Below, piece by piece: positions 53,155-62,887 of a stretch of 64,000 nucleotides of DNA. The stretch is from assembly GCA_026708055.1 (NCBI GenBank), contig JAPOVS010000046.1, positions 1 through 64,000 of the forward strand. Reading direction: 5' to 3'. Under the pieces are notes generated by a model. That model was not told the DNA's origin. It saw only the letters and a list, made by a program, of their open reading frames with translations, and ran no database searches. Source of the stretch: a bacterium. GTDB taxonomy: Bacteria; Actinomycetota; Acidimicrobiia; Acidimicrobiales; CATQHL01. Numbering within the stretch: the stretch's first letter is position 1; each line of letters begins with the position of its first letter. Position numbers and translations under genes: made by a program.

Positions 53155-54711
53155 CTATCCCCCGAGACCGAGTTCGCGCTCGAGCGCGAGCGTGTCTTCG
53201 AGGTCAGGGTCGTTGACCTCGAAGCAATCCGCGCTCTGAACCCAGGCTCCATCGACGATGCTGGCTATGCGTCCCGCGTGATTGGACTTGTGCTCGTCGC
53301 CAGGCCCGAAGTAGTAGCTCCCGCAGAGCAGATCGGAGTCGTAGCGCGTGATGGAGCGCAAGGCCTCTGTCACGGCGTCGCGGTCGTCAAGTTCGTCATC
53401 GGTGAGGCCGAGGACGGTCTCTGTGAAGATCTTCGCGGCCAGGAACCCCGACTGGGAGAAAGTGTCCCGAGGCTGGTCGGGGCTTCCGTAGGCGTCGAGA
53501 ACAGCCAACCAGAGGAGGTTGTCCGGCCCGGTGCTGTCCACGGTCGCCAACTCGATCTGGGCATCGAAACGCCCGTTCCAGTACGGTCCCACCAAGTCCG
53601 GGAAGGCGGCGTCGTAAAGCGATGTACCGGCCATCCAGTGAATGTCCGCAGCGAGATCCTGCTGTTCCGCTGCTTGGAGGATGGCCACCCCCAGCGGTAG
53701 AGGCTCGATCACAACGATGGCATCGGGACCCTTCGCGGCAGCCTCGAGAACGATGGACGTCGGATCCGCCGTGTCGATGGGATGGGTTACGACCTCGGCG
53801 GCGATGCCCTCTGCGGCTCCCCATTCGGCGATGCCGTCACAGGCCCATTCGCCCAGGTTGGGAATGGCGAACGTGATGCACACGACGTGCTCGATGCCGT
53901 AGGCGTCAACACCGTACTGAGCCGCTCCAATGAGGCTGATACGAGGCCCGGCATTGACCGGAGCGATATTGGCCGACTCGAAGCACTCGCGCGGGGCACC
54001 GGTACCCGCGATCACCACCACGTTGTTCTCGGCGTAGTAGGCACCGTTCACTCCACACTCCAGGAAACTCGTCGATGCCACCATGGCCACCACGCCCTCG
54101 TCCTCAACCAGCCGAGCCGCCGCTCCCGCAGCCTGTTCGGGGTTGGTCCCGTCGTCCTCGACCAAGTATTGGATGGGACGTCCGTTGATGCCTCCGTTGT
54201 CGTTGACGCAGTCGAAGTAGGCAGCCGCGGACCGAGATGCCGATGAGAAATCAGCGGCACCGGTGATGGTGACCACCGCGCCGACCTTGATGGGCTCGCC
54301 CGTGGCGGCCTGACCTGTCGCCAGCCCGCACCCAAGGCCATCGGGCGCTGCGGGTTCAGCGGCGACAGGATCGTCTTCTTCGGTCGCGGCGGTCTCCGCC
54401 GCGACATCAGCCTCTTCATCGCTGGGCGTCTCGACAACCTCTTCGCTGTCCGATTCCTCGGTGGCTGGTTCGGCCTCGGTGGTTGCTTCGACCGCGGCGG
54501 CTGGTTCGGCCTCGGTCGTTGGTTCGGCCTCGGTAGTCGCTTCGACCTCGGTGGCCGCACGATCCGGAGCCGGGCCTTCGTCGTCGTCGCTGCAGGCCAT
54601 CGCGAGGATGCTGAGTGCGGCCACGATCGCGAGGGCACAGCGCAACGGATGTCTTCCCAGCGCACGACGAACTCGTGGCCGGACGTATGTCGACGTGGTG
54701 AGATCCCCCAT
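53155..54711 (-). CDS. ABC substrate-binding lipoprotein, LivK/periplasmic receptor type
   Basis: 518 residues. Signal CALAIVAALSILAMA ends at a lipobox Cys (ACSDDD). A Thr/Glu/Ala-rich linker (EATTEAEPTTEAEP repeats) spans residues 55-115. Then a type I periplasmic fold: IKVGAVVTITGAADFSSAS, GGINGRPIQYLVEDDGTNP, VAMVASTSFLECGVNGAYY. It feeds the permease 40 bases downstream. The long lead of 25 residues before the signal is slightly odd; a later start is possible. Confidence 0.9.
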   Translation of the reverse strand: MGDLTTSTYVRPRVRRALGRHPLRCALAIVAALSILAMACSDDDEGPAPDRAATEVEATTEAEPTTEAEPAAAVEATTEAEPATEESDSEEVVETPSDEEADVAAETAATEEDDPVAAEPAAPDGLGCGLATGQAATGEPIKVGAVVTITGAADFSSASRSAAAYFDCVNDNGGINGRPIQYLVEDDGTNPEQAAGAAARLVEDEGVVAMVASTSFLECGVNGAYYAENNVVVIAGTGAPRECFESANIAPVNAGPRISLIGAAQYGVDAYGIEHVVCITFAIPNLGEWACDGIAEWGAAEGIAAEVVTHPIDTADPTSIVLEAAAKGPDAIVVIEPLPLGVAILQAAEQQDLAADIHWMAGTSLYDAAFPDLVGPYWNGRFDAQIELATVDSTGPDNLLWLAVLDAYGSPDQPRDTFSQSGFLAAKIFTETVLGLTDDELDDRDAVTEALRSITRYDSDLLCGSYYFGPGDEHKSNHAGRIASIVDGAWVQSADCFEVNDPDLEDTLALERELGLGG

Positions 54712-54957
54712 TTGTTCCTCCTAAGGTGGCGCGGGCTGAGCGCACCGCGATGAGTCGAATCTAGATTCCGGGCATGATGCCGGGTAGTGCCGAACGAAGG
54801 CTGAGACATACCACGCTCGATATGTCTCCGTTGGATGGCTGCGTCCGCGGCTGCCTGCCGGAGCGGGATTCGGGCGGCGGTCTGTGTCGCTGCCGGTCTC
54901 GTGCCGTTCAGAGTTCAGGCCGTTCGGCGCCCGAGGAGGTCCGGCGCCGGTGCGGGA

Positions 54958-55527
<570 letters not shown>

Positions 55528-55556
55528 CTAGTGGTGTCCGGACTGCGATTGCGCTC

Positions 55557-56510
55557 TCACACCTGGAGTCCGCATTGTTCGAAGGCCTCCCGTGTGGCCG
55601 TCCTCTCGGCGTCGGTGAGTTCCAGGAGCGGCGGGCGGACACGGCCGCCGACCTGGCCGAGCAGGTCCAGCCAGTATTTCTGGTGGGCGTGCGGCTTCTC
55701 GGGGGGCTTGGTCCGCTTCAGGGCCTCCCGCACCGGTTGCAGGCTCTCGCTGATGCGGCGCGCCCCGGCGGCGTCGCCGGCCAGCGCCGCCTGCGTGTAG
55801 TCGTGCATGCGTCGTTCCACCGCCGTCTGCATCAAGTACGGGGGTGACGAGCACAGGTACAGCCTCCAGTCGAGTTCGAGGATGTTGTCGAGCCACTCGT
55901 CCTCCGAGGCGGTGCTCACGGCGATGCGGTCGGAGGCCAACGCGGTGAGTTCGGCGTACAGCGGGCGCGGCACGCTGTACTTGATGGCCACCACGTTGTC
56001 CAGGTCGGCCAGCTGGTTGCCGAGCTGCGGTGACATGACATAGCCGCTGTCGGGATGGCTCCACAGGGCGATGCCGATGTCGACGGCCTGCGAGATCGTC
56101 TCGTAGTACCCGTAGACGGTCTCGTCGTGTTCGGTCACGAAGTGCAGCGTCGGCGCGTGGACGACGATGTAGTCCGCCCCGGCATCCTGGGCGTGCCGGG
56201 CCAACTCCAGGACGACGTCCAGGTTCTGGTCCGAGCAGGACATCATGGTCTGCGCGCGCCCGCAGGTGGCCTCCACGGCGAGTTCCAGGCTGCGCTTGCG
56301 CTCCTCGATGCTCATCGAGAAGAACTCGCCCTGCTTGCCGGAGACGAAGAGCCCGGCGATGCCCAGGTCCTCGGTCCAGTGACGGACATTGGCCCTGAAG
56401 CCGTCCTCGTCCAGCCGCAGATCGTCCGTGAACGGCATCAGCGCCGCCGCCCAGATGCCCGTCAGGTTGGCCCGGGCGTAGTCCTTGGCGTCGGCTCTGG
56501 CGTAGTTCAT
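55557..56510 (-). CDS. DapA/NAL-family lyase or synthase
   Basis: 317-residue TIM-barrel of the dihydrodipicolinate synthase family. GIAGLFVSGKQGEFFSMSIEER corresponds to the G-T-T-G-E substrate loop, and the Schiff-base lysine is in VVAIKYSVP. The canonical TTGE is replaced by SGKQGEF, as in family members that act on aromatic or sugar-acid substrates. 38 bases before the cupin gene. Product assignment not possible. Confidence 0.88.
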   Translation of the reverse strand: MNYARADAKDYARANLTGIWAAALMPFTDDLRLDEDGFRANVRHWTEDLGIAGLFVSGKQGEFFSMSIEERKRSLELAVEATCGRAQTMMSCSDQNLDVVLELARHAQDAGADYIVVHAPTLHFVTEHDETVYGYYETISQAVDIGIALWSHPDSGYVMSPQLGNQLADLDNVVAIKYSVPRPLYAELTALASDRIAVSTASEDEWLDNILELDWRLYLCSSPPYLMQTAVERRMHDYTQAALAGDAAGARRISESLQPVREALKRTKPPEKPHAHQKYWLDLLGQVGGRVRPPLLELTDAERTATREAFEQCGLQV

Positions 56511-56535
56511 GTGGCGGCGGCCGATCCCCTTCGGG

Positions 56536-57972
56536 TTAGACGATCTCGATGCTGTGGGAGACGTTCTTGACGACCATGTAGTTGTGCAGACCCTCCACGC
56601 CGCCCTCGCGGCCGTAGCCGCTGGACTTCACGCCGCCGAAGGGCGTCTCGGGCACCGACGCCTCCAGCGTGTTGATGGAGAGGTTCCCCGCCTCCACCCG
56701 CTCGACCATGCGATCCACGTAGTCGGCACGGTTGGTGAAGCCGTAGGCGGCCAGCCCGTAGGGCACCGAGTTGGCGCACTCGATGGCCTCGTCCAGCGAC
56801 CCCACCCGGTTCACCGCCGCCAAAGGCCCGAACGGCTCCACCTGCATGACCCGCGCATCGGCGGGCACCTCGGCCAGCACGGTGGGCTGGAAGAAATAGC
56901 CGCAGGTTCCGATCCTCTCCCCGCCGGTGGTGACGGTGGCTCCCCTGCCGCGCGCATCCGCCACGAGCTCGGTCAGCGCCGCCACCCGGCGGTCGTTGGC
57001 CAGCGGGCCCATCTCGACGCCGGGCTCCATGCCGTCGCCGACCACCGTCGCCGCAGCGCGCTCGGTGAACACGTCGAGGAACTCCTCGAAGACGCTGTCA
57101 TGCACGAAGAACCGTGTCGGCGACGTGCACACCTGCCCGGCGTTGCGCATCTTGCGCACCGCCGAGCTGACCGCCGCGGCCTTCACATCGGTGTCCTCGC
57201 AGACGATCACCGGCGCGTGCCCGCCGAGCTCCATCAGCACCGGCGTCATCGCCTCGGCGGCCAGGCCGGTGAGGTGTCGCCCCACCGCCGTCGAACCGGT
57301 GAAGGCGACCAGCAGGATCACCTCGTGGGGGATTAGGTACTCCGAGATCTCCGACGGCACGCCGAACACCAGGTTCAGCACGCCCGGCGGCAGGCCCGCA
57401 TCGTGGAACGCCCGGGCGATGTGCATGGCGCCCGCCGGCGTCTCCTCGGACGCCTTGAGGATGATGGAGCATCCCGCCGCCACCGCACCCGCCACCTTGC
57501 GCGCCGGCTGGCTCATCGGGAAGTTCCACGGCGAGAACGCCGCCACCGGGCCGATGGGCTGCTGATGCACGACGTAGTTGATGCCCGACCCACTCGGGAT
57601 GACCCGCCCGTAGGCGCGCACCACCTCGCCGGCGTCCCACTCGAAGAACTCACAGCCCCGGATGACCTCCAGGCGGGCCTGCCGGTAGGGCTTGCCGTGC
57701 TCGAGGGTGATGTCGCGGGCGATCTCGTCCTGGCGCTCTCGCATGAGCGCCGCGGCCACCCGCAGGATGTCAGCGCGATCCTTGGGGGCGGTTTCGCTCC
57801 AGACCTCGAAGCCCTTGGCGGCCGCCTCCAGGGCATCGTCCAGGTCCTGCCGCCCGGCGCAGGAGAGCCGGCCGATGACCTGCTCGGTGGCCGGGTTTAC
57901 CACCGGCAGATCATCCGCCGTCGTGCGCCACGACCCGCCGATGAAGAGCCCGACATCCGGATAATTGGTCAT
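56536..57972 (-). CDS. NAD(P)-dependent aldehyde dehydrogenase
   Basis: 478 residues, similar to succinate-semialdehyde and aminomuconate-semialdehyde dehydrogenases. FSPWNFPMSQPARKVAGAVA, FTGSTAVGRHLT cofactor loop, Glu in VLMELGGHAP and Cys in NAGQVCTSPTRFFV; EPFGPLAAVNR near the end. ATG at 57972; the frame extends to 58206 without support. First of three genes with the DapA-like and cupin genes. Could oxidise the semialdehyde made by ring cleavage (inference). Confidence 0.93.
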   Translation of the reverse strand: MTNYPDVGLFIGGSWRTTADDLPVVNPATEQVIGRLSCAGRQDLDDALEAAAKGFEVWSETAPKDRADILRVAAALMRERQDEIARDITLEHGKPYRQARLEVIRGCEFFEWDAGEVVRAYGRVIPSGSGINYVVHQQPIGPVAAFSPWNFPMSQPARKVAGAVAAGCSIILKASEETPAGAMHIARAFHDAGLPPGVLNLVFGVPSEISEYLIPHEVILLVAFTGSTAVGRHLTGLAAEAMTPVLMELGGHAPVIVCEDTDVKAAAVSSAVRKMRNAGQVCTSPTRFFVHDSVFEEFLDVFTERAAATVVGDGMEPGVEMGPLANDRRVAALTELVADARGRGATVTTGGERIGTCGYFFQPTVLAEVPADARVMQVEPFGPLAAVNRVGSLDEAIECANSVPYGLAAYGFTNRADYVDRMVERVEAGNLSINTLEASVPETPFGGVKSSGYGREGGVEGLHNYMVVKNVSHSIEIV

Positions 57973-58165
57973 GCCGGCCGCCTCAATTCCGGACCTGGAA
58001 GGCCACCAGAAGAGTCTGCGCTCGTCTGTGTATCGGGAACCGAGGATCTCCGGCCGTTGGCAGGTCAACGCGCATGGCTTGAATCTAAGTCGCTGCCCGA
58101 CGGAACTCGAATGCCGATTCTCCCCGGCTCCATACCAGAAGCGGTAATAGTCGCAGTGTCGCCGA

Positions 58166-59101
58166 TCAGACCTCGGGACGCGTGCTGGCCGCGGCCCGCA
58201 GTCCATCGATCACGGCATGGGCGCTGGAAGGGAGTTCAGCGCCCAACCGGGTGATGATGCCAACCGGGACCGAGGTGCCTTCGATGTTCACCTGGAGCGA
58301 CAGCAACGCGTCGCGCTCGAGATCATCGGAGAAAATGCCGGCCGGGACGACAGCCAAGTGCTCACCTCGCAGCACTAGTGCTCGCACAGGTACAGGAGCG
58401 ACACACTCGATGACCTGGCCGGGAATTCGACCGCATTCCCGAATGAATGCGGTCTCGATCTGTTGGCGCAGCGACGTGTCTCTCGGAGGAAGGATCCAGG
58501 CGTCGTCGACCAGCCTGGCCAGGCCGCCCCGGTGTCCGGAGCGCGGATGGTTCGGCGTGCAGACGACGTGCACCTCGTCGTCATACAGCGCCTCGACTTC
58601 CACGCCTGGCATAGAGGCGAGCGGGGTGACCCGTCCTACGACAAAGTCGATCTGACCGGACATGAGGTCCTCGTGGAGCCGATCCGGGGTCCCCTCGGAG
58701 ATCGCAACCCGCAAGGATGGGAGCCGTTGAGTGACATCGAATACCGCGTTGGGAAGGATGTCTGCGGTCCCGGCTAGGAGCGTACCCACTCGCACCTCTC
58801 CGCTGCCCCCTTTGACGATCTCGTCGGCGTGCCGGAGCAGCGAGCCCACCTCAGAGGCCACAAGTCGCATCTGATAGATGAGAGGAGCACCCTCGCCCGT
58901 GACGGTCATACCCTTCGGCCCTCGTTCGAACAGTCGGACACCGAGGATCCGTTCGAGTTCAGCCAACGTGCGCGACACAGCCGGCTGCGTCAGATACAGA
59001 ACTGCGCCGGCCTCGCGGATCGATCCACGGTGGGCAATCGTCGCGGCCACGACCAGGTGCCGGAGCCGGATCGGTCTCGAGAGCAACTCAGCAGGGCGCA
59101 T
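58166..59101 (-). CDS. LysR-family transcriptional regulator
   Basis: 311 residues. N-terminal HTH: IRLRHLVVAATIAHRGSIREA, LYLTQPAVSRTLAELERILG, VRLFERGPKGMTVT. Effector domain resembles the GbpR/PcaQ branch. Same direction as the aldehyde dehydrogenase unit, 193 bases upstream of it. A short near-palindrome atgatgatatcgatatgtg near 59102-59120 lies before its start. It probably controls the downstream catabolic unit in response to an aromatic intermediate. Confidence 0.93.
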   Translation of the reverse strand: MRPAELLSRPIRLRHLVVAATIAHRGSIREAGAVLYLTQPAVSRTLAELERILGVRLFERGPKGMTVTGEGAPLIYQMRLVASEVGSLLRHADEIVKGGSGEVRVGTLLAGTADILPNAVFDVTQRLPSLRVAISEGTPDRLHEDLMSGQIDFVVGRVTPLASMPGVEVEALYDDEVHVVCTPNHPRSGHRGGLARLVDDAWILPPRDTSLRQQIETAFIRECGRIPGQVIECVAPVPVRALVLRGEHLAVVPAGIFSDDLERDALLSLQVNIEGTSVPVGIITRLGAELPSSAHAVIDGLRAAASTRPEV

Positions 59102-59176
59102 ACGATGATGATATCGATATGTGCCAACCCGACTTACTGTTGTTCCTGCGAAGTCGGATCCTAGGACCAGTGCCCT

Positions 59177-59911
59177 TCAGTCTCGGCCGGCCTCGATGAT
59201 CTTCGCCGCGAGCAGAGCTGGACTCGAGAACAGCGCCTCGTGGCCGCCGGGCATCTGCACGATGCGGGCCAGACCCAGTCGAGCACTGAAGCGAGGATGC
59301 CAGGCGAACTCGCCGTGAGGCATAGCAATGTCCTCGGTGCAATTGAGGTAGGACTTCGCGATTGGCAGGTCCCAGAACCGCTTCAGGCTCAGCTTGTCCG
59401 ACAGTGTCCTGCGCGGGTGGGGGCTGGTGAGTTCGTAGGTTCGCCGAGCCTCAGCCGCATCCATGTCGTTGCAGAAAACCTCGCGCCATACGACAAAGGG
59501 CAGAACGCAAGACCCGTCGCCTCGCTCGGCCGCACTGGCGTCCATCATGCCCTTGTAGTGAGGCGGGCTGACATCGTCGATCGACTCCCCGTCGAGCAGC
59601 ACGAAGGCGTTCCAGTAGACGAGACGCCGGATCCGCTCTCCGATCGCCTCGGCGACAGCAGAGATGATCGTGCCGCCGTAGCTGTGACCAACGAGGATGA
59701 TGTCGCTGAGACCCTCGTTCTCGATGTACGCCACGGCTGACGCAGTGGCTGTCGCGTGGTCGATTGTGCGGTCGATGTCCTCCTCGTGCCCGTTGCCGGC
59801 GAGCGTCGGAGTGTGAACAATGTGGCCTTCGGCTCGGATCCGTCCGGCGACGTCGGCCCAACCGGACCCGTCGTGCCATGCTCCATGGATGAGAACGTAT
59901 GTATCGGCCAT
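59177..59911 (-). CDS. Alpha/beta hydrolase
   Basis: 244 residues. Oxyanion motif LIHGAWHDGSGW, nucleophile in LVGHSYGGTII, and His in MPGGHEALFSSP; the family includes pyrethroid hydrolases and salicylate or methyl-ester esterases. First gene of the minus-strand island genes. May hydrolyse an ester or amide entering the pathway. ATG at 59911. Confidence 0.88.
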   Translation of the reverse strand: MADTYVLIHGAWHDGSGWADVAGRIRAEGHIVHTPTLAGNGHEEDIDRTIDHATATASAVAYIENEGLSDIILVGHSYGGTIISAVAEAIGERIRRLVYWNAFVLLDGESIDDVSPPHYKGMMDASAAERGDGSCVLPFVVWREVFCNDMDAAEARRTYELTSPHPRRTLSDKLSLKRFWDLPIAKSYLNCTEDIAMPHGEFAWHPRFSARLGLARIVQMPGGHEALFSSPALLAAKIIEAGRD

Positions 59912-60194
59912 TGTGGGATCCCCTTGTCTGCAAGAGTGGCCCGCACCGCCGCGCGGCGCAGAATCAACGGGAACAATGATTGAGCCTTTCGACCCCTGGC
60001 GCCATTGCGATCCGAGTCGTCCGACTTATCCCTTCTGGTATGGCTACGTCTTGGATGGTGGGCGGTGTGTGCCCCGTAGCAGAGCACGACGCCGCTGTTG
60101 GAACGAGACCTCTGATCGGAAACCGTGCGTGACGCTTGGGCAGCGTCCCGCCGCGTGGTGGGGTCTTGAGGTAGCTGGGAGGGTCCACCTGCCG

Positions 60195-60383
60195 ATGGCC
60201 CTTTCTGATACTGCCACGGCGCAGCCGTGGGAGGCCTTCCGCGCCGGTGGCGGCGCGAGCTTGGTCCGCGAGGCGGTGGAGCTGGTGCTCCAGGAGATGA
60301 TTGAGGCTGAGGCCGCCGAGGTGATCGGCGCGGGGCGAAATGAGCGCACAGACGCGCGGGTGACGGTGCGCAACGGACTGGTG
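60195..60383 (+). mobile_element. IS256-family transposase N-terminal fragment
   Basis: MALSDTATAQPWEAFRAGG then LVREAVELVLQEMIEAEAAEV, IGAGRNERTDARVTVRNG match the N-terminus of IS256-family transposases (LVREAL...QELIEAEA...GA...ER...RNG). The frame leaves the family after about 62 codons at 60383, 18 bases before the 101-bp repeat. No terminal repeats identified. Confidence 0.75.
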
Positions 60384-60400
60384 TGCCCCGGGGAGACTCA

Positions 60401-60501
60401 ATCCGTCAGAAGCTTCGAGTCTGGAGGCGCCGACTCGACGATGCGCCGTTCTTCAAATCGCTCTGACCAGGGGCTTTGCCTACCTTCGTACCCCCCCTGG
60501 G
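60401..60501. repeat. 101-bp direct repeat, right copy at tRNA-Lys
   Basis: Partner of 49520-49620, 10.9 kb away, same orientation, about 90 of 101 identical. Its last 13 bases are the acceptor and first T-stem bases of tRNA-Lys. Confidence 0.85.
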
Positions 60502-60561
60502 ACTTGAACCCAGAACCTGCGGATTAAGAGTCCGTTGCTCTGCCAATTGAGCTAGAGGGGC
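60489..60561 (-). tRNA. tRNA-Lys (anticodon CUU)
   Basis: 73 bases. Acceptor GCCCCTC pairs with GGGGGGT using two G-U wobbles. D-arm AGCTCAATTGGCAGAGC, anticodon loop CTCTTAA (anticodon CTT), T-arm CTGGGTTCAAGTCCCAG. CCA not encoded (followed by CGA). Its 3' end is the likely integration site of the neighbouring islands. Confidence 0.95.
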
Positions 60562-60596
60562 GTGCCGCGGCCCGGCCGGGGCCGGGTTCGGTGGCG

Positions 60597-60671
60597 GTTG
60601 ACCGAGGGGATTTGAACCCCCGACCTCCGGGACCACAACCCGGCGCTCTAACCAACTGAGCTACGGTCAAC
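60597..60671 (-). tRNA. tRNA-His (anticodon GUG)
   Basis: 75 bases including the extra G(-1), which pairs with C73. Anticodon stem CCGGG/CCCGG encloses TTGTGGT, anticodon GTG. D-arm AGCTCAGTTGGTTAGAGC, T-arm CGGGGGTTCAAATCCCCT. Confidence 0.95.
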
Positions 60672-60744
60672 AGGGGCATCCATCATAAGGCCCCGCCGAC
60701 CCTCCGCCACGATCTGGGGGGCGATGGGACACCGGGGTGCCGCA

Positions 60745-60772
60745 CTGGATTCCGGCCTGCGCCGGAATGACG
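60745..60772. repeat. REP-like palindromic repeat
   Basis: ctggattccggcctgcgccg then gaatgacg is the reverse-oriented hairpin core also seen at 17955, 19047 and 28227; it lies between tRNA-His and the deacetylase gene. Confidence 0.6.
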
Positions 60773-60806
60773 GATGAAGCGGTTCGCGGGACCGGCCGGC
60801 CCGCTC

Positions 60807-61970
60807 CTAGAACTGCAGCGGGCAGATGGGTTCGTCGAAGCGCCAGCCTTTGGCGGCAAGGGTATCCAGCACGGTGTCCAGGGCCGTCAGGGTGTCGGCG
60901 CCGGTGTGCTCGTGCAGGATCAGGATCGAGCCGTTCTGCATCTTGAGCATGCTCCGGGTGAGTGCCTCGACCCCCGGGAATTCCCAGTCCCGCGGGTCCG
61001 GCTCACCCCAGTGCAGAATCTCGAACCCCTCGTCGCCGGCCCATTCGGCGATGTCGTCGCTGAGAATGCCGAACGGGGTGCGCAGGCAATTCGTGCCGAG
61101 TTCGCCGAACAGCTCGGCGCTGGCGCGCAGTTCCCGGCGGAACAGTTCTTCGCTCTCGAGCGCCGCCCTCTCATGAGACCACAGGTGGCTGCCGATGGTG
61201 TGCCCGCGGGCGACGATCTCCTCGACGATATGGAAGTTCAACTCGGCGTGTACTCCCGAGGGGAAGAATGTGGCGCGCGCCCCGTGCCGGTCGAGCAGGT
61301 CGAGGGTCGGCCGCGTCCAGCGGCTGCTCGGCCCGTCGTCGAAGGTCAGATAGAACCGCGGCGCACCCGCCTCGCCGGGGGGTCCCCGGCGGATGATTCG
61401 GGCCGGCCGCCCCAGGGGCTCGGCGACGTGTCCCGCCACGAAGGGAACCGACTCGGCGAGTGCGAGTTCCTCCTCGGTGAGTCCTTGGTGCAACTCTTCC
61501 TCGAACCGCAGCCAGTAGCAGTTCTCGCCGGCGCGGTAGAGGGTGAAGAACGGGTCCGAGGGATTGGGGCAGATCGTGGGGATGACGCCTCCGAGGGCGG
61601 CGTCCACGGCGCTCGCCTCCGGATCGGCCGATGCCGCCGAGGCCTCGTTCCCGCCGGCGGCATCGGGGGAACTCGTTGCCGCCGGGTCCTCGTCGCCGGG
61701 CGGATCACGCTCGCCGGCCTCCTCGGGAGGTGAGGCCGCCTCGGCGAGGTCCTCTTCCACCACGGCGGTAACTCTGGGCGGTCCGTCGGTCGGTTCGGGC
61801 TCCTCGACTGCGGTGATCGGCTGGACCGTCGACGGATCGGAGGCCGGCTCGTCGCCGGGTCCGTCCAGGGAGGCACTCGCCGGAGGTACCGAGGCCGAAC
61901 TCATCGCCACCGCCAGAGCACCGACCACGGCGAGCACGGCCAGGGCGGCAAGCGTCGGGCGCCACCTCAT
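60807..61970 (-). CDS. Exported polysaccharide deacetylase (NodB domain)
   Basis: 387 residues. Signal anchor MRWRPTLAALAVLAVVGALA, a Glu/Pro/Ala-rich low-complexity spacer (residues 35-135), then a NodB fold: FYLTFDDGPSSRWTRPTLDL (Asp-Asp), GHTIGSHLWSHE (His-x-x-x-His), LRTPFG and ILILHEHTGA. It removes acetyl groups from cell-wall or capsule sugars outside the membrane. ATG at 61970 overlaps the thioesterase stop by 4 bases. Confidence 0.93.
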   Translation of the reverse strand: MRWRPTLAALAVLAVVGALAVAMSSASVPPASASLDGPGDEPASDPSTVQPITAVEEPEPTDGPPRVTAVVEEDLAEAASPPEEAGERDPPGDEDPAATSSPDAAGGNEASAASADPEASAVDAALGGVIPTICPNPSDPFFTLYRAGENCYWLRFEEELHQGLTEEELALAESVPFVAGHVAEPLGRPARIIRRGPPGEAGAPRFYLTFDDGPSSRWTRPTLDLLDRHGARATFFPSGVHAELNFHIVEEIVARGHTIGSHLWSHERAALESEELFRRELRASAELFGELGTNCLRTPFGILSDDIAEWAGDEGFEILHWGEPDPRDWEFPGVEALTRSMLKMQNGSILILHEHTGADTLTALDTVLDTLAAKGWRFDEPICPLQF

Positions 61971-62776
61971 CTGCCGTCGTCCCGCGCCGCGGCGCCGGCC
62001 GCGGAGGCGGGGCCCACGATCGCCGAGGCGCACAGACCGGCCTCGTTCACGAACCACATCCGCAGCGTGCCGTCGGCGTCGACGAACACCGGCGTGTGGA
62101 GAGTCTGGCCCGCGCTGACCGCCGCTCGGTGCTCGATCTCGGCGCGATAGGGGGCATCCAGGCCGCGTGTCGCCGCTTCCTCCAGCACCGCCGTCCAGTA
62201 TGCGGCGTTGTTGACGTGACCGAGGACGTCGAGGTCGCACCAGCGGGGTACCCACCGCAGTGCGCCGTCGCCGGCCGGCGCGGGGGCATGGAGCAGTCCG
62301 GCGCCCACCCGGCGGCCGGCCGCGGAGGGCCCGAAGACAGATTCGAACTCGGGGGTGAGGCGGTGCGGTATGCCTGTGGCAGGGTCGAGGTGCACCCACA
62401 GCGCCGCTGCGTCGATCTGCGCACCACGGGCACCGCGCAGCTGCGTCGATCGCTCGGCCCAGCGGCTCCCGGTGCCCGAGCACCAGGTCGTGAGCGTCAC
62501 GGACTCGTTGAAGAGGGCGGGAGTGCGCACCGCCACGAGGAGTCTGCGAAGCACCCACGCCCGGTCGTCGCCGAACCCGGCGTCGAGGTAGTCGTTGGTG
62601 GCAACGTCCTGGAGTTGGCAGGCGAGGGCGTCGAGTCGCAGCCACCCGTCGGGGCCCGCCTCGTCGAGCCGCACGCGACGCGCCTCGCTGAAACGCCGAC
62701 CGGTCTCCGGCAGCGGTTGCAGGCTGCCCGCTCCGACGACTCTGGGCACGGATCGGACAGTAACACCGGCACCCAT
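61967..62776 (-). CDS. Acyl-ACP thioesterase-like double-hotdog protein
   Basis: 269 residues. N-terminal hotdog: RRFSEARRVRLDEAGPDGWL, LACQLQDVATNDYLDAGFG, WVLRRLLVAVRTPALFNE. Second half: RWCDLDVLGHVNNAAYWTAV, EIEHRAAVSAGQTL. Pattern of FatA/FatB-type thioesterases in actinobacteria, which release fatty acids from ACP. ATG at 62776. Overlaps the deacetylase gene, so the pair is translated together. Confidence 0.88.
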   Translation of the reverse strand: MGAGVTVRSVPRVVGAGSLQPLPETGRRFSEARRVRLDEAGPDGWLRLDALACQLQDVATNDYLDAGFGDDRAWVLRRLLVAVRTPALFNESVTLTTWCSGTGSRWAERSTQLRGARGAQIDAAALWVHLDPATGIPHRLTPEFESVFGPSAAGRRVGAGLLHAPAPAGDGALRWVPRWCDLDVLGHVNNAAYWTAVLEEAATRGLDAPYRAEIEHRAAVSAGQTLHTPVFVDADGTLRMWFVNEAGLCASAIVGPASAAGAAARDDGR

Positions 62777-62887
62777 CCGCGCAATGCAACCCCGCCGCCG
62801 GAGCGGAAGGCCGTTAGCCTCCGGAGCCGGCGGTCGGGCGGAGTGATCGACGCTCCGGACCGGGACGTCCACAGGAGGCGGAAGATC

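Noticed and set aside
58120-60045. A shared cttctggtatgg word at 58129 (inverted) and 60031 as a paired regulatory site
   Set aside because: Only 12 bases match and there is no symmetry or consistent position relative to genes.
60807-62789. A 660-residue deacetylase and a 549-residue thioesterase from the longest open frames
   Set aside because: The extra N-terminal parts overlap real genes on the other frame or strand; the signal peptide at 61970 and the hotdog start at 62776 define the proteins.
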